64,000 nucleotides of DNA from contig SFHI01000007.1 in the NCBI GenBank assembly GCA_004555705.1, positions 1 through 64,000 of the forward strand. Reading direction: 5' to 3'. The notes under the pieces are model-generated. The model searched no databases. It worked only from the letters and a program-made list of their open reading frames with translations, and had not been told where the DNA came from. Of this stretch, positions 35,657 through 44,197 are shown one piece after another. A program made the translations under genes and the position numbers. Each line of letters opens with the position of its first letter. Positions within the stretch are counted from its first letter, which is position 1. The stretch comes from Clostridiales bacterium. Its GTDB lineage: Bacteria; Bacillota; Clostridia; Oscillospirales; Oscillospiraceae.

Positions 35657-36559
35657 TCAGGGCTGGGTGAGCTTTTTCATCTCCTGATTCGCACGGACAA
35701 TCATGTACACGGATATGGCCGCGGTGGTCGCCCAGACGCCCGCGTCGCTGAGGGAGAGCATGAGCCTGCGGTAGCGGTCATCATCCCCGAACTGCACCAG
35801 CATGGACGCTTCCAGGGACAACAGGGAAATCAGCGCCTGGACGAAGCGGACCGCCTTCGCGGCGGACAGAACCGGGCTTTTGTATTTCCGGTATCTGACC
35901 AGGTCGACGATGGACAGCGTGAGAATGTAGAAGGTGTAGGCCGCCGAGGTGATGACGAACACGTCGGAGAAGGCGGGGGCTTTCTGCTCCAGAACCATAC
36001 TCAGGACAATGCAGCTGAGCATCAGGGTGATGCACAGCATCAGCTCCGCCGCCGTCCGGTAGCTGCGGTACTCCCCCCGGATTCCTGTGTCCTGCCTGCG
36101 CTGCATATGGTAAAGCAGCAAAAACCGGATGGTGGAGAGCAGAATGTAGTAAACTGCCATGGCCCCGATCCAGAGGGAACGGTAGCGGATGCCGGAGACC
36201 AGCTTGAACACGGAGTAGGTCAGATTGATCCCCAGGGAGAGGTACGGCGACAGCCGCACCTTGAAGGCGGCGTCCGTCATATACCGGCTGCCCAGGGGAT
36301 GGGCGCGGACCCGCTCCTGGAGCTGCCGGAAGCGCTCCAGAAAGGCCGTGCAGAAAAACAGGGTGAGTGCGGACAGCGTGTAAAAGGACAGCACATAGAT
36401 GGCATAGGCGGCGGGGGTTTCGTCCCAGCCCCGGGCAAAGACCACCGTCAGTCCTGCCGCGCTGAGGATGGTCAGCAGGGCCAGCAGCCACGGGGGAGGG
36501 CAGAGCGCCCGTACAGTCTGTTTTTCCATTTCCCCATGATTGTCCCCCATATATAGCAT
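35657..36559 (-). CDS. Polytopic membrane protein of unknown function
   Basis: The protein (300 aa from the ATG at 36559) has about eight hydrophobic segments with short basic loops and no recognised catalytic or transport motif. I do not recognise the family. The start is uncertain: 36559 has GGAG six bases upstream; 36571 and 36529 are in-frame alternatives, and a TATAAT-like box overlaps 36571. It is flanked by a D repeat downstream and convergent or tandem unrelated genes. Confidence 0.72.
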   Translation of the reverse strand: MLYMGDNHGEMEKQTVRALCPPPWLLALLTILSAAGLTVVFARGWDETPAAYAIYVLSFYTLSALTLFFCTAFLERFRQLQERVRAHPLGSRYMTDAAFKVRLSPYLSLGINLTYSVFKLVSGIRYRSLWIGAMAVYYILLSTIRFLLLYHMQRRQDTGIRGEYRSYRTAAELMLCITLMLSCIVLSMVLEQKAPAFSDVFVITSAAYTFYILTLSIVDLVRYRKYKSPVLSAAKAVRFVQALISLLSLEASMLVQFGDDDRYRRLMLSLSDAGVWATTAAISVYMIVRANQEMKKLTQP

Positions 36560-36669
36560 TTCCGGCTCCATTATACAAGATTTTGTTGCGCAATTCTTTG
36601 AGAATTGTTTGAGAATTGTTAATTTGCGCAGGGGAGCGCAGCCCCCTCAGGGCATTCCCGGTATGCGGA

Positions 36670-36700
36670 AACCCCGCCGGCCGCAGTGGCCGGCGGGGTT
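36670..36700 (-). terminator. Terminator of the DUF362 gene
   Basis: AACCCCGCCGGCC and GGCCGGCGGGGTT form a perfect 13-bp stem followed on the minus strand by TTTCC, 15 bp after the stop codon. Confidence 0.85.
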
Positions 36701-36714
36701 ATATCTGCGTGCGG

Positions 36715-37581
36715 TCAATCCACTTCGATCAGGTCGTACTCCCGGGTGCCGAAGCCCAGGGCCGCGGCGGCTTCGATGGTGTGCACGCCGTTGCGGCTCT
36801 CAACCCGCTCCAGGAAGTGGGCCTTGCCGGGGTCGTCGCAGGCATATACCAGGTCCAGGCAGGCCTGGTCAATGGCGATGGGGTCCGCGGAAACCAGAAT
36901 GCCGATGTCCGCCATGCAGGGGTCCTCCGCCACGGCGCAGCAGTCGCAGTCCACGCTCATGTTCTTCATGACGTTCACATAAACCAGATTCCCGTTGAAA
37001 TAATGCACCACGGAGCTGGCGGCGTCGGCCATGGCCTCCAGGAAGGAATCGTGGTCGGCAGTCCACAGCTGCTTGGGGTCGCCGGCGCCGTGAATGTAGG
37101 CCTTGCCGTAGGAGGAGCCCACGCCGATGGAGAGCTGCTTCAGGGCTCCGCCGTAGCCGCCCATGGGGTGGCCCTTGAAATGGGACAGCACCAGCATGGA
37201 ATCATAATTTACGATGTCCTTACCGACGTAGTTTTTCCCGATGACCGTTCCCTCCGGGATGGGGAGCTCCAGATCGGGGCCCTCCGCGTCCAGCAGGTCC
37301 ACGGGGAAATACCGGCTCCAGCCGTGGTCCTGCAGCAACTGCCGGTGGGCCCGGGTGGTGTTCCGGGCACCGTCATAGGCGGTGTTGCACTCCACTACGG
37401 TACCTCCAACGAAGTCCACCATGGGCTTCCAGAAATCGGGACGAAGGAAATTCTGATTGCCTTTCTCGCCGGAGTGGACCTTCACGGCCACCCGGCCGGG
37501 AAGCTGCCGGCCTGCCAGCTTGTAAAGCTCCAGAACCTTCTCCGGGGTGATGGTACGGGAAAAATAAACCTTTGCACGCAT
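36715..37581 (-). CDS. DUF362-domain protein
   Basis: The 288-aa protein matches the DUF362 family, recognised by VAVKVHSGEKGNQNFLRP, VVECNTAY and the Gly-rich SHFKGHPMGGYGGALKQLSIG stretch in which family members coordinate a cofactor. Several conserved Cys residues occur near 205-220 (DCDCC). Many members carry extra ferredoxin domains; this one does not. The biochemical role is unknown. The start at 37581 follows AAGGAGGACGCG. Confidence 0.85.
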   Translation of the reverse strand: MRAKVYFSRTITPEKVLELYKLAGRQLPGRVAVKVHSGEKGNQNFLRPDFWKPMVDFVGGTVVECNTAYDGARNTTRAHRQLLQDHGWSRYFPVDLLDAEGPDLELPIPEGTVIGKNYVGKDIVNYDSMLVLSHFKGHPMGGYGGALKQLSIGVGSSYGKAYIHGAGDPKQLWTADHDSFLEAMADAASSVVHYFNGNLVYVNVMKNMSVDCDCCAVAEDPCMADIGILVSADPIAIDQACLDLVYACDDPGKAHFLERVESRNGVHTIEAAAALGFGTREYDLIEVD

Positions 37582-37635
37582 ATCGCGTCCTCCTTCTCAT
37601 ATCGCATTGTACTTGTCCGCTCTGTATGGCTGGGA

Positions 37636-37874
37636 GATAAATTGTTGTTTGGCTAATAAATGCTGTCATTGCGAGCCAGTGCGCTTGAGTGGCGTGGCAA
37701 TCCCCCGGTTGAATGGAACCAGGTAACAATTACCACTAGGAACCGTAACGATCCCCGTTTTTCGGGTACTTTTCGATACATTTCCCCTCTAACCGGGGGA
37801 TTGCCACACCAGTCTGCGGACTGGTTCGCAATGACAGGTAATTTGTGACGCATCCCGTCAAACAACAATTTATC
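37636..37874. repeat. Family A repeat (long filler)
   Basis: Arms GATAAATTGTTGTTT and AAACAACAATTTATC bound it. The left hairpin has decayed on its right side (CCAGTGCGCTTGAGTGG); the right one is ACCAGTC/GACTGGT. Confidence 0.9.
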
Positions 37875-37969
37875 TTTCCGCCGGATTGTGCGGACGGATG
37901 ACTTTCAGTGTACAGTATATACCCCACAGTGTGGTCTGGTCAAGTACATTCTGCGGGAGGGGTGGAAGA

Positions 37970-37998
37970 AGCCCCCGGTTTGCGGAAAACCGGGGGCT
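37970..37998 (-). terminator. Terminator of the first cupin gene
   Basis: AGCCCCCGGTTT and AAACCGGGGGCT form a 12-bp stem that ends the minus-strand transcript 5 bp after the stop codon. Confidence 0.8.
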
Positions 37999-38002
37999 GT
38001 GT

Positions 38003-38359
38003 TTAGGTTTTGCCGGATTCCTGCTTCAGGAAATCCTCCCGCATGGGGCTGAAAATGTCCAGGACGACGCCCTCCTCCAAACAGAGGCAACCGTGCGTCT
38101 GATGGGGGAGTACGCTGACGCTGTCCCCGGGGCGCAGGATTTTCGTTTCCTCACCAACACGGAATTCAAATCTGCCGGATAGGATATAGGAGAGCTGGGC
38201 ATGGGGATGCCGGTGATCCGCGCCGGAGGCGCCGGTCCCAAAATGGTTGTGGACACACATCAGCGCCGGATTATGGGCGAGGATTTTCCTGCTGTGCCCG
38301 GGGGCCAGGAACTCCTGCGGAATACTGGAAAAAAAGAACCATTGATTTTCCTGCTTCAT
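38003..38359 (-). CDS. Small cupin-fold protein
   Basis: The 118-aa single-domain cupin has the first motif ADHRHPHAQLSYILSGRFEF, with three His and a Glu-like position for the metal, and the second motif PGDSVSVLPHQTHGC. It could be a small enzyme, such as an isomerase or dioxygenase relative, or a sugar/metal sensor. The ATG at 38359 follows AAGGAGTATATCCCC. It lies downstream of a second cupin gene on the same strand, and the two may be co-transcribed. Confidence 0.85.
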   Translation of the reverse strand: MKQENQWFFFSSIPQEFLAPGHSRKILAHNPALMCVHNHFGTGASGADHRHPHAQLSYILSGRFEFRVGEETKILRPGDSVSVLPHQTHGCLCLEEGVVLDIFSPMREDFLKQESGKT

Positions 38360-38450
38360 GGGGATATACTCCTTACTTCGACTGGCTGCATGGAAAGAAA
38401 GCACCCGCCTCCGGAGAGGTCCGTCGGAGGCGGGTGTACAGGAGAGAGGA

Positions 38451-38912
38451 TCAGGCTTTTTCAGCGGCGAAGGCTTCTTCCAGCTCGTAAGGATATTTAC
38501 GGGCGGGCTCGATTTCGCAGGCTACATACACCAGGTCCTCGGTGCCGATGTTGCGGATGCCGTGCTTTCCACCGGGGCGGATTACGGCGATGGTGTAGGG
38601 CTCGACCTGGAACTTCTGGCCGCAGAGGGTGATTTCCGCCTTGCCCTTGAGCACCAGATAGAACTGCTCATTGGTGTGGTGGTAATGCTCGCCGACACAG
38701 GCGCCCACGGGCAGGGTGGTGATATGGACATAGTGGAAATTGACGGAATCATCGGGGTCGCAGCCGCCGGGCTGGGCGGGCTCATCGCCCAGAATGGTCA
38801 TATTGGGATAGCTGCCGGCCTCATCGGGGCGGTCGGTGTGCTTATTGGGGCACACATAGCTGCTTGCGTCCTCTTCGGTACGGATAATAAAACGTTCGCC
38901 TTTACAAACCAT
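38451..38912 (-). CDS. Cupin-domain protein
   Basis: The 153-aa protein has a cupin core: GEHYHHTNEQFYLVLKGKAEI with the His-rich metal site, and a second motif PGGKHGIRNIG. It resembles cupins tied to sugar metabolism. The ATG at 38912 follows AAAGGAGTGTTCCCC and has its own promoter with an inverted repeat directly upstream. It is transcribed divergently from the sugar-uptake operon at 39416, with which it probably shares regulation. Confidence 0.85.
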   Translation of the reverse strand: MVCKGERFIIRTEEDASSYVCPNKHTDRPDEAGSYPNMTILGDEPAQPGGCDPDDSVNFHYVHITTLPVGACVGEHYHHTNEQFYLVLKGKAEITLCGQKFQVEPYTIAVIRPGGKHGIRNIGTEDLVYVACEIEPARKYPYELEEAFAAEKA

Positions 38913-38984
38913 GGGGAACACTCCTTTGAAAGAATAGAATTGGATGCTTACTATGTGACCGGGAAAGTCACTTTTGCTGAGCAT

Positions 38985-39014
38985 AGAATAGCACACATTG
39001 GTACGCTGTGTCAA
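38985..39014 (-). promoter_or_regulatory. Promoter of the cupin gene(s)
   Basis: On the minus strand TTGACA (39014-39009) and TATTCT (38990-38985) are 18 bp apart. Confidence 0.75.
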
Positions 39015-39020
39015 TAATAA

Positions 39021-39048
39021 AATTATGTTTTTACAATAAAACATAATT
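39021..39048. promoter_or_regulatory. 11-bp inverted repeat, likely operator
   Basis: AATTATGTTTT (39021-39031) and AAAACATAATT (39038-39048) form a perfect inverted repeat with a 6-bp spacer, next to the -35 of the cupin promoter in an unusually AT-rich intergenic region. Confidence 0.55.
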
Positions 39049-39325
39049 AAATATAAAGTTAATTCCTGGGAGGATAAAGAAAATGGATGCCGGAAATTGT
39101 GCAGAAATACCAATTATCGCGGCATAAAAGTGGCAAGAGTTATATGTTTTTCTGTTTATTTTTCACGAAAAAATGAGAGAGAAAGAAGAAATTAAAAGAA
39201 TTATAATGAGAAAATGCGGTTTTTATGCCGATTTTAACAAAAAATTAAAGCGCTGATTAGAAATATTCACCAATAAAAATGGAATTGTTAAGTAAATACT
39301 TATCTCTTTGGTAAAAAATAATAAA
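39049..39325. other. AT-rich intergenic region without a gene
   Basis: About 280 bp between the divergent cupin and sugar-uptake promoters contain no plausible gene. The stretch is strongly AT-rich against GC-rich surroundings, with short palindromes such as AAGTAAATACTT near 39293. It probably carries regulatory sites. Confidence 0.6.
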
Positions 39326-39354
39326 TTTACATCAGAATCGAATGGTGGTATAAT
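39326..39354 (+). promoter_or_regulatory. Promoter of the sugar-uptake operon
   Basis: TTTACA (39326-39331) and TATAAT (39349-39354) are 17 bp apart, about 60 bp before the first start codon. Confidence 0.8.
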
Positions 39355-39415
39355 GAGGTTGCGGCAGTTGAAAAGCATGGATTCCTGCCGACAAAAGAAA
39401 GGAGCGGTATCCCGG

Positions 39416-40258
39416 ATGAAAAGACCCCGTATCGCGACTCCGATTTTCCTGGTGCGGCACCAGGCAGAAAAAGATTTGTTCGGCGTGATCCGCCAGCTGG
39501 GGCAGCTGGGGTTTGACGCCTTCGAAATGGGAGGCCTGTACGGCAATGCCCCTGAGAAGGTCCGTGAAGCCGCCGCGGCGGCCAGGCTGGAAATCCTTAT
39601 GGACCATGTCCCCTATGACGCCTTCCGGGAGAACCCGGAGGAGATCATCCGAACCCGGGCAATTCTGGGGAGCAAATATATTTCCATCTGCAGAATCCCC
39701 GCGAACGCCTATCCCGGCGGCTGCGATTTCCGGGAAACGGTGGTTTTCCTGAACAGGCTGGCGGAGCAGACCAAAAAGGCGGGGATGACGCTGCAATATC
39801 ACAATCACGGCTTTGATTATATGGGGCACATTGACGGCAAGTACCCCATCGAGCACATTCTGGATGCGGTGCCCGGGGAACTGCTGGGGCATATGCCGGA
39901 TATCGGCTGGTGTATGCTGGGCGGCGGGGACCCGCTGTATATGCTGGAAAAGTACCGGGATCGCTGCAAGGTCATTCACCTGAAGGATTACTATGCCGAA
40001 GGTCCCGTGCGGCTGAAAACCGCCCATGAGCTGGGGAGCAGGCGGGGCGGCCCGGAATACTTCAATTTTGAGTTCCGGCCCACCGGCTACGGAATCGTGA
40101 ATTTCCCCGGGATGATGAATCAGATCATGGCCTGCGAGCCGGAATGGTTCACCACGGATCACGACGGCTCCTACTGTGGCAACGACTACAACGAACTGCG
40201 TATGAGCAGAGTATATACCGAGAATCTGCTGAACCTCCATTTCGGAAGCATGGCGTAA
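39416..40258 (+). CDS. Sugar phosphate isomerase/epimerase-like TIM-barrel protein
   Basis: The 280-aa protein has the xylose-isomerase-like (AP endonuclease 2) barrel. Likely metal ligands lie in LQYHNHGFDY, MPDIGW, KVIHLKDYY and the terminal TTDHDGSY. Members isomerise or epimerise sugars, ketoacids or inositols. It is the first gene of an operon that continues with a sugar ABC importer and a zinc dehydrogenase, so it probably acts on the imported compound. The ATG at 39416 follows AAAGGAGCGG. Confidence 0.87.
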   Translation: MKRPRIATPIFLVRHQAEKDLFGVIRQLGQLGFDAFEMGGLYGNAPEKVREAAAAARLEILMDHVPYDAFRENPEEIIRTRAILGSKYISICRIPANAYPGGCDFRETVVFLNRLAEQTKKAGMTLQYHNHGFDYMGHIDGKYPIEHILDAVPGELLGHMPDIGWCMLGGGDPLYMLEKYRDRCKVIHLKDYYAEGPVRLKTAHELGSRRGGPEYFNFEFRPTGYGIVNFPGMMNQIMACEPEWFTTDHDGSYCGNDYNELRMSRVYTENLLNLHFGSMA

Positions 40259-40304
40259 GGCCAAGAAATATATGCTTTATTCAAAAGAGAAAGGAAGATA
40301 CCTC

Positions 40305-41510
40305 ATGAAAAAATTGATTGCTCTGATCCTGGCTGCGGCAATATGCCTGTCCATGGCAGCGTGCGGAACCTCCGGAAAGACGGATGCCCCTTCCGAGACC
40401 CAGCCCGCCGCCCTCGCCGGAACCACCGCCCCCGCTGAATCCGAGGCCGCCCCCGCCGGTGACCTGACCATCGATGAAATGATCGCGAACCTGGATCATG
40501 ACATCACCATCGGCATCTCCCTGTTCAACTATTCCAACAACTGGTGCTCCTGGCAGCGCAACGCCATGCTCAACTGGTTTGACCAGTGCGGGAACGACCA
40601 CATCTCCTACATCATCTCCGACGCGCAGAACGACCAGGCCAAGCAGAACGATGCCGTGGATACCATGCTGGCCCGGGGCATCGATGTACTGATCTGCTAT
40701 GTGGTTCAGTCCACTGGTGCCAGCGCCATCGCCAAGAAGTGTGAGGACGCGGGCGTGCCCGTGGTGTTCCAGAATACCAAGGTGGATTCGGAATCCCTGA
40801 CCAACTTCGAGCGCACCTGGTTCATCGGCGCCAACAATGAGGACAAGGCCCATCTGCAGATGGACATGATCTTTGAGCTGCTGGACGACGAGGAGAAGTT
40901 CGCGGAAATCGACAAGAACGGCGACGGCAAGATCAATATGTTCTACGTTCAGGGTCCCGCCAACGAGGATATGGCCATCTGCCTGAGAACCGTCCAGGAG
41001 CGGATCGCCGCCCACGAGAAGTATAAGGACATCATTGTACTGTGTGAGCATCAGAACTCGGACAACTCCACCGCCGACTGCAAGGAAATCGCGGAAGCCT
41101 GGGTCGGCAAGTACGGCGACGACATCGAGCTGCAGCTGGCCCACACGGACGCCCAGGCTGCCGGCTGCATCGCGGCCTATCAGGCTGCCGGTCTGCTGAG
41201 CAAGGACGGCGGTGTGTATGTCCTGGCCTCCAACTGCCTGCCCGACGCCCAGGTCTACATCAAGGAAGGCATCCAGTACGCCTCCGTTCTGACCGATCCC
41301 TGGTGGCAGGGCACCAACGCCATTAAGATGGCCATCGCCGCCGCTCTGGGCAACGACATCACCTACGGCGACTTGCTGTACGGCTTCCCTGAGGACGTGC
41401 ATTTCAGCGAGCAGAATCCCAAGATCGTCTACCTGGTGCTCACCGGCATCACGAAGGAAAATGTGAGCATCGCGGAAGAGGCCTACACCAGATCCACCCG
41501 CGCGAACTGA
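40305..41510 (+). CDS. Sugar ABC transporter substrate-binding lipoprotein
   Basis: The 401-aa protein has a lipoprotein signal with lipobox LSMAAC (Cys 20), a Ser/Thr/Pro/Ala linker to about residue 55, and a type 1 periplasmic-binding (ribose/galactose-like) fold, for example ITIGISLFNYSNNWCSWQ and DALLARGID-like hinge segments. It captures the sugar outside the membrane for the ATPase and permease that follow. A strong hairpin lies after its stop codon. The ligand is not identifiable. Confidence 0.92.
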   Translation: MKKLIALILAAAICLSMAACGTSGKTDAPSETQPAALAGTTAPAESEAAPAGDLTIDEMIANLDHDITIGISLFNYSNNWCSWQRNAMLNWFDQCGNDHISYIISDAQNDQAKQNDAVDTMLARGIDVLICYVVQSTGASAIAKKCEDAGVPVVFQNTKVDSESLTNFERTWFIGANNEDKAHLQMDMIFELLDDEEKFAEIDKNGDGKINMFYVQGPANEDMAICLRTVQERIAAHEKYKDIIVLCEHQNSDNSTADCKEIAEAWVGKYGDDIELQLAHTDAQAAGCIAAYQAAGLLSKDGGVYVLASNCLPDAQVYIKEGIQYASVLTDPWWQGTNAIKMAIAAALGNDITYGDLLYGFPEDVHFSEQNPKIVYLVLTGITKENVSIAEEAYTRSTRAN

Positions 41511-41521
41511 TTTTGAAAACC

Positions 41522-41562
41522 AGCGGACGGCGGTACTCCCGAAAGCGAACCGCCGTCCGCTG
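41522..41562 (+). promoter_or_regulatory. Intra-operon hairpin after the binding-protein gene
   Basis: CAGCGGACGGCGGT and ACCGCCGTCCGCTG form a perfect 14-bp stem with no T tract. Such hairpins stabilise the upstream mRNA segment and partly end transcription, so that binding protein exceeds ATPase and permease. Confidence 0.7.
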
Positions 41563-41631
41563 CTTACACGCATTATCCACGGGCCCGTGATCCGGGGGAT
41601 TCCGGGCCGTATTGAAGTAAGGAGTTTTTCC

Positions 41632-43131
41632 ATGAGCAGAGAATACCTGTTGGAAATGAAGGATATATGCAAATCCTTCCCCGGTGTTAAGGCCCTGGAC
41701 CATGTTCAGCTGTGCGTTCGCCCCGGCGAAGTGCACGCCCTGATGGGGGAGAACGGCGCCGGAAAGTCCACGCTGATGAAATGCCTGTTCGGCATTTACC
41801 ACCGTGACGGCGGCGAGATCATTCTCGACGGCCAGAGCGTTGAGTTCAAGAATCCCAATGATGCCCTGCATCACGGCGTATCCATGATCCATCAGGAACT
41901 GGAGCAGGTGCCCATGCGCAGCATTGCCGACAACATCTGGATGGGCCGGTATCCCACGAAGCTGGGCCAGATCGACGACGAGCGCATGATCCGGGACACC
42001 AGGGAATTGCTCGACAGCTTTGGGATTCCGCTGAATCCCACCACAAAAATCAGCGAATTGTCCGTTTCCATGCGGCAGATGGTTGAAATTGTCAAAGCGG
42101 CCTCCTGGAATTCCAAAATCGTCGTGATGGATGAGCCAACTTCCTCCCTGACGGAAAAGGAAACCGAAAAGCTGTTTGAGATCATCAGGAAGCTCAAAAA
42201 GGACGGCTGCGGAATCATTTTCATTTCTCATAAAATTGACGAAGTTCTGGCTATCTCTGACCGGGTTACGGTCATGCGTGACGGCCAGTATATCTGCACC
42301 GAACCGGTGGGGAACCTCAACGCCGATGTTCTGGTGCATTATATGGTCAACCGGGACCTGAGCAAGCGTTTTCCGGAGAACAATGTGGTCATCGGCGAGG
42401 AAATCCTGCGGGTGGAGCACCTGACCACCACCTACGAGCCCAGGGTGGAGGATGTGTCCTTTACCCTCCATGCGGGAGAGATTCTGGGCATCGGCGGGCT
42501 GGTGGGCGCCCGGCGCACCGAGCTGATGGAGGCGCTGTTCGGCCTGCGCCGCATCGAATCGGGGAAAATCTACCTTCGGGGGAAGGAATGGGTGCCGGGA
42601 AACAGCGTCCACAGCAAGAACAGCGGTCTGGCCATGGTGTCAGAGGAACGGCGGGCCAGCGGTATTGTACCAATGCTCAGCGTAGCCAACAACGCGGTGA
42701 TGTCCAGCCTCTACCGCTGCATCAACAAGCTGGGCATCATTTCCCCCAAAATGGTGGAGAAAAACGCCCAGTGGGTCATTGACGCCATGGCGGTCAAGAC
42801 ACCGACCTCCCAGACACCCATCAGCAACCTTTCAGGCGGAAATCAGCAGAAGGTGATCATCGGCCGGTGTCTGCTGACCGAACCGGATATCCTCCTGATG
42901 GACGAGCCCACCCGTGGAATCGACGTGGGCGCGAAGTACGAAATCTATCAGCTGATGATCGATATCGCTCGGCAGGGAAAGGCTGTTATTTTCATCTCCT
43001 CGGAAATGCCCGAGCTGCTGGGTGTGGCAAACCGGATTTTGATTATGAGCAACGGCCGCTGCGCCGGAATTGCTCCGGCCAGTGAGCTTGACCAGGTGGA
43101 AATCTTCAAGCTCGCCGCCAAGTATCTGTAA
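41632..43131 (+). CDS. Sugar ABC transporter ATP-binding protein (RbsA/MglA type)
   Basis: The 499-aa protein has two fused ABC domains, as in RbsA/MglA. The first has Walker A GENGAGKSTL (about 39-48) and Walker B VVMDEPTSSL; its signature (LSVSMRQMVEI) is degenerate. The second keeps the signature LSGGNQQKVIIGRCL (about 400) and Walker B LLMDEPTRGID, with the altered second Walker A usual in this family. It energises monosaccharide import. The ATG at 41632 follows AAGGAG. Confidence 0.94.
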   Translation: MSREYLLEMKDICKSFPGVKALDHVQLCVRPGEVHALMGENGAGKSTLMKCLFGIYHRDGGEIILDGQSVEFKNPNDALHHGVSMIHQELEQVPMRSIADNIWMGRYPTKLGQIDDERMIRDTRELLDSFGIPLNPTTKISELSVSMRQMVEIVKAASWNSKIVVMDEPTSSLTEKETEKLFEIIRKLKKDGCGIIFISHKIDEVLAISDRVTVMRDGQYICTEPVGNLNADVLVHYMVNRDLSKRFPENNVVIGEEILRVEHLTTTYEPRVEDVSFTLHAGEILGIGGLVGARRTELMEALFGLRRIESGKIYLRGKEWVPGNSVHSKNSGLAMVSEERRASGIVPMLSVANNAVMSSLYRCINKLGIISPKMVEKNAQWVIDAMAVKTPTSQTPISNLSGGNQQKVIIGRCLLTEPDILLMDEPTRGIDVGAKYEIYQLMIDIARQGKAVIFISSEMPELLGVANRILIMSNGRCAGIAPASELDQVEIFKLAAKYL

Positions 43132-43165
43132 TACGATCTCCCTAGATTAAGTGAGGTGTCCCACT

Positions 43166-44182
43166 GTGGAAAAGAAAGCTGAACTGAAGAAAATCAAGGA
43201 CGTGCTGGTGAACTATACCATCTACATCGTCCTGATCCTGTTCCTGATGGTGATCATCGCCATTGAACCCAAATTCCTGTCCCTGCGGAACTTTACCTAC
43301 ATCCTGCAGCAGGCCGCGCCCCGGATCGTGCTGGCGCTGGCCAGCGCCAGCGTCTGCGTCATCGGCGGACGTGATCTTTCCACCGGCCGCCAGATCGGTC
43401 TGGCTGCCATCATCTGCTCCGTGCTGCTGCAGAACTCGGACTACGCCATCAAGCTGTATCCGAATATTCCCTGCCTGCCTCTGGTCCTGCCGCTGATCAT
43501 CGCCATGGTGGCCTGCGCCATCTGCTCCATGATCAACTCCCTGCTGGTTTCCAAGCTGCGCATGGTCCCCATGATCGCTTCCCTGGGTATGCAGATGGTG
43601 ATTTACGGCGCTATGTCCGTCTACTATGACAATATCACCGGCGGCACACCCATCTCCGGCCTGGACAGCTCTTATACGGATTTCTGCCAGGGCAGCTTTT
43701 ACATCGGCGAGTTGCGGATTCCCTACATCGTGATCTATGCCCTGCTGGTGGCGCTGCTGTACTGGTTCATCTGGAACCGCACCACCCTGGGCCGCAACAT
43801 GTTTGCCTGCGGCGGCAACCCTGAGGCCGCCACGGTTTCCGGCATCAGTGTGGTAAAAACCTCCCTCATCGTCTACCTGCTGGCAGGCTGCACCTATGCC
43901 TTCGCCGGTTTCCTGGAGGCGGGCCGTACCGGCTCCGTGACCAACGAAATGGGCAACGGTTATGAGCTGGACGCCATCGCGGGCTGCGTTATCGGCGGCG
44001 TTTCCCTCCGCGGCGGCATCGGCACCATACGGGGCGTTCTGGTGGGCGTCATGCTGCTGCAGGTTATCAACTACGGCTTGGTCTACCTGGGCGTCAACGT
44101 TTACTATACCAACCTGGCCCGGGGCCTGATTATGCTGTTCGCCATTGCCATCGATATACGCAAGAATATCAAGCGGAAGTAA
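43166..44182 (+). CDS. Sugar ABC transporter permease (RbsC/branched-chain type)
   Basis: The 338-aa membrane protein has about 8-10 hydrophobic segments and the RbsC-type loop TTLGRNMFACGGNPEAATVSGI. It forms the translocation path for the sugar. The GTG at 43166 is preferred because GAGGTG lies 8 bases upstream; a start at 43151 would overlap this site. Gene order (isomerase, binding protein, ATPase, permease, dehydrogenase) is compact. Confidence 0.93.
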   Translation: MEKKAELKKIKDVLVNYTIYIVLILFLMVIIAIEPKFLSLRNFTYILQQAAPRIVLALASASVCVIGGRDLSTGRQIGLAAIICSVLLQNSDYAIKLYPNIPCLPLVLPLIIAMVACAICSMINSLLVSKLRMVPMIASLGMQMVIYGAMSVYYDNITGGTPISGLDSSYTDFCQGSFYIGELRIPYIVIYALLVALLYWFIWNRTTLGRNMFACGGNPEAATVSGISVVKTSLIVYLLAGCTYAFAGFLEAGRTGSVTNEMGNGYELDAIAGCVIGGVSLRGGIGTIRGVLVGVMLLQVINYGLVYLGVNVYYTNLARGLIMLFAIAIDIRKNIKRK

Positions 44183-44197
44183 GAAAGGAGCGCCGGA

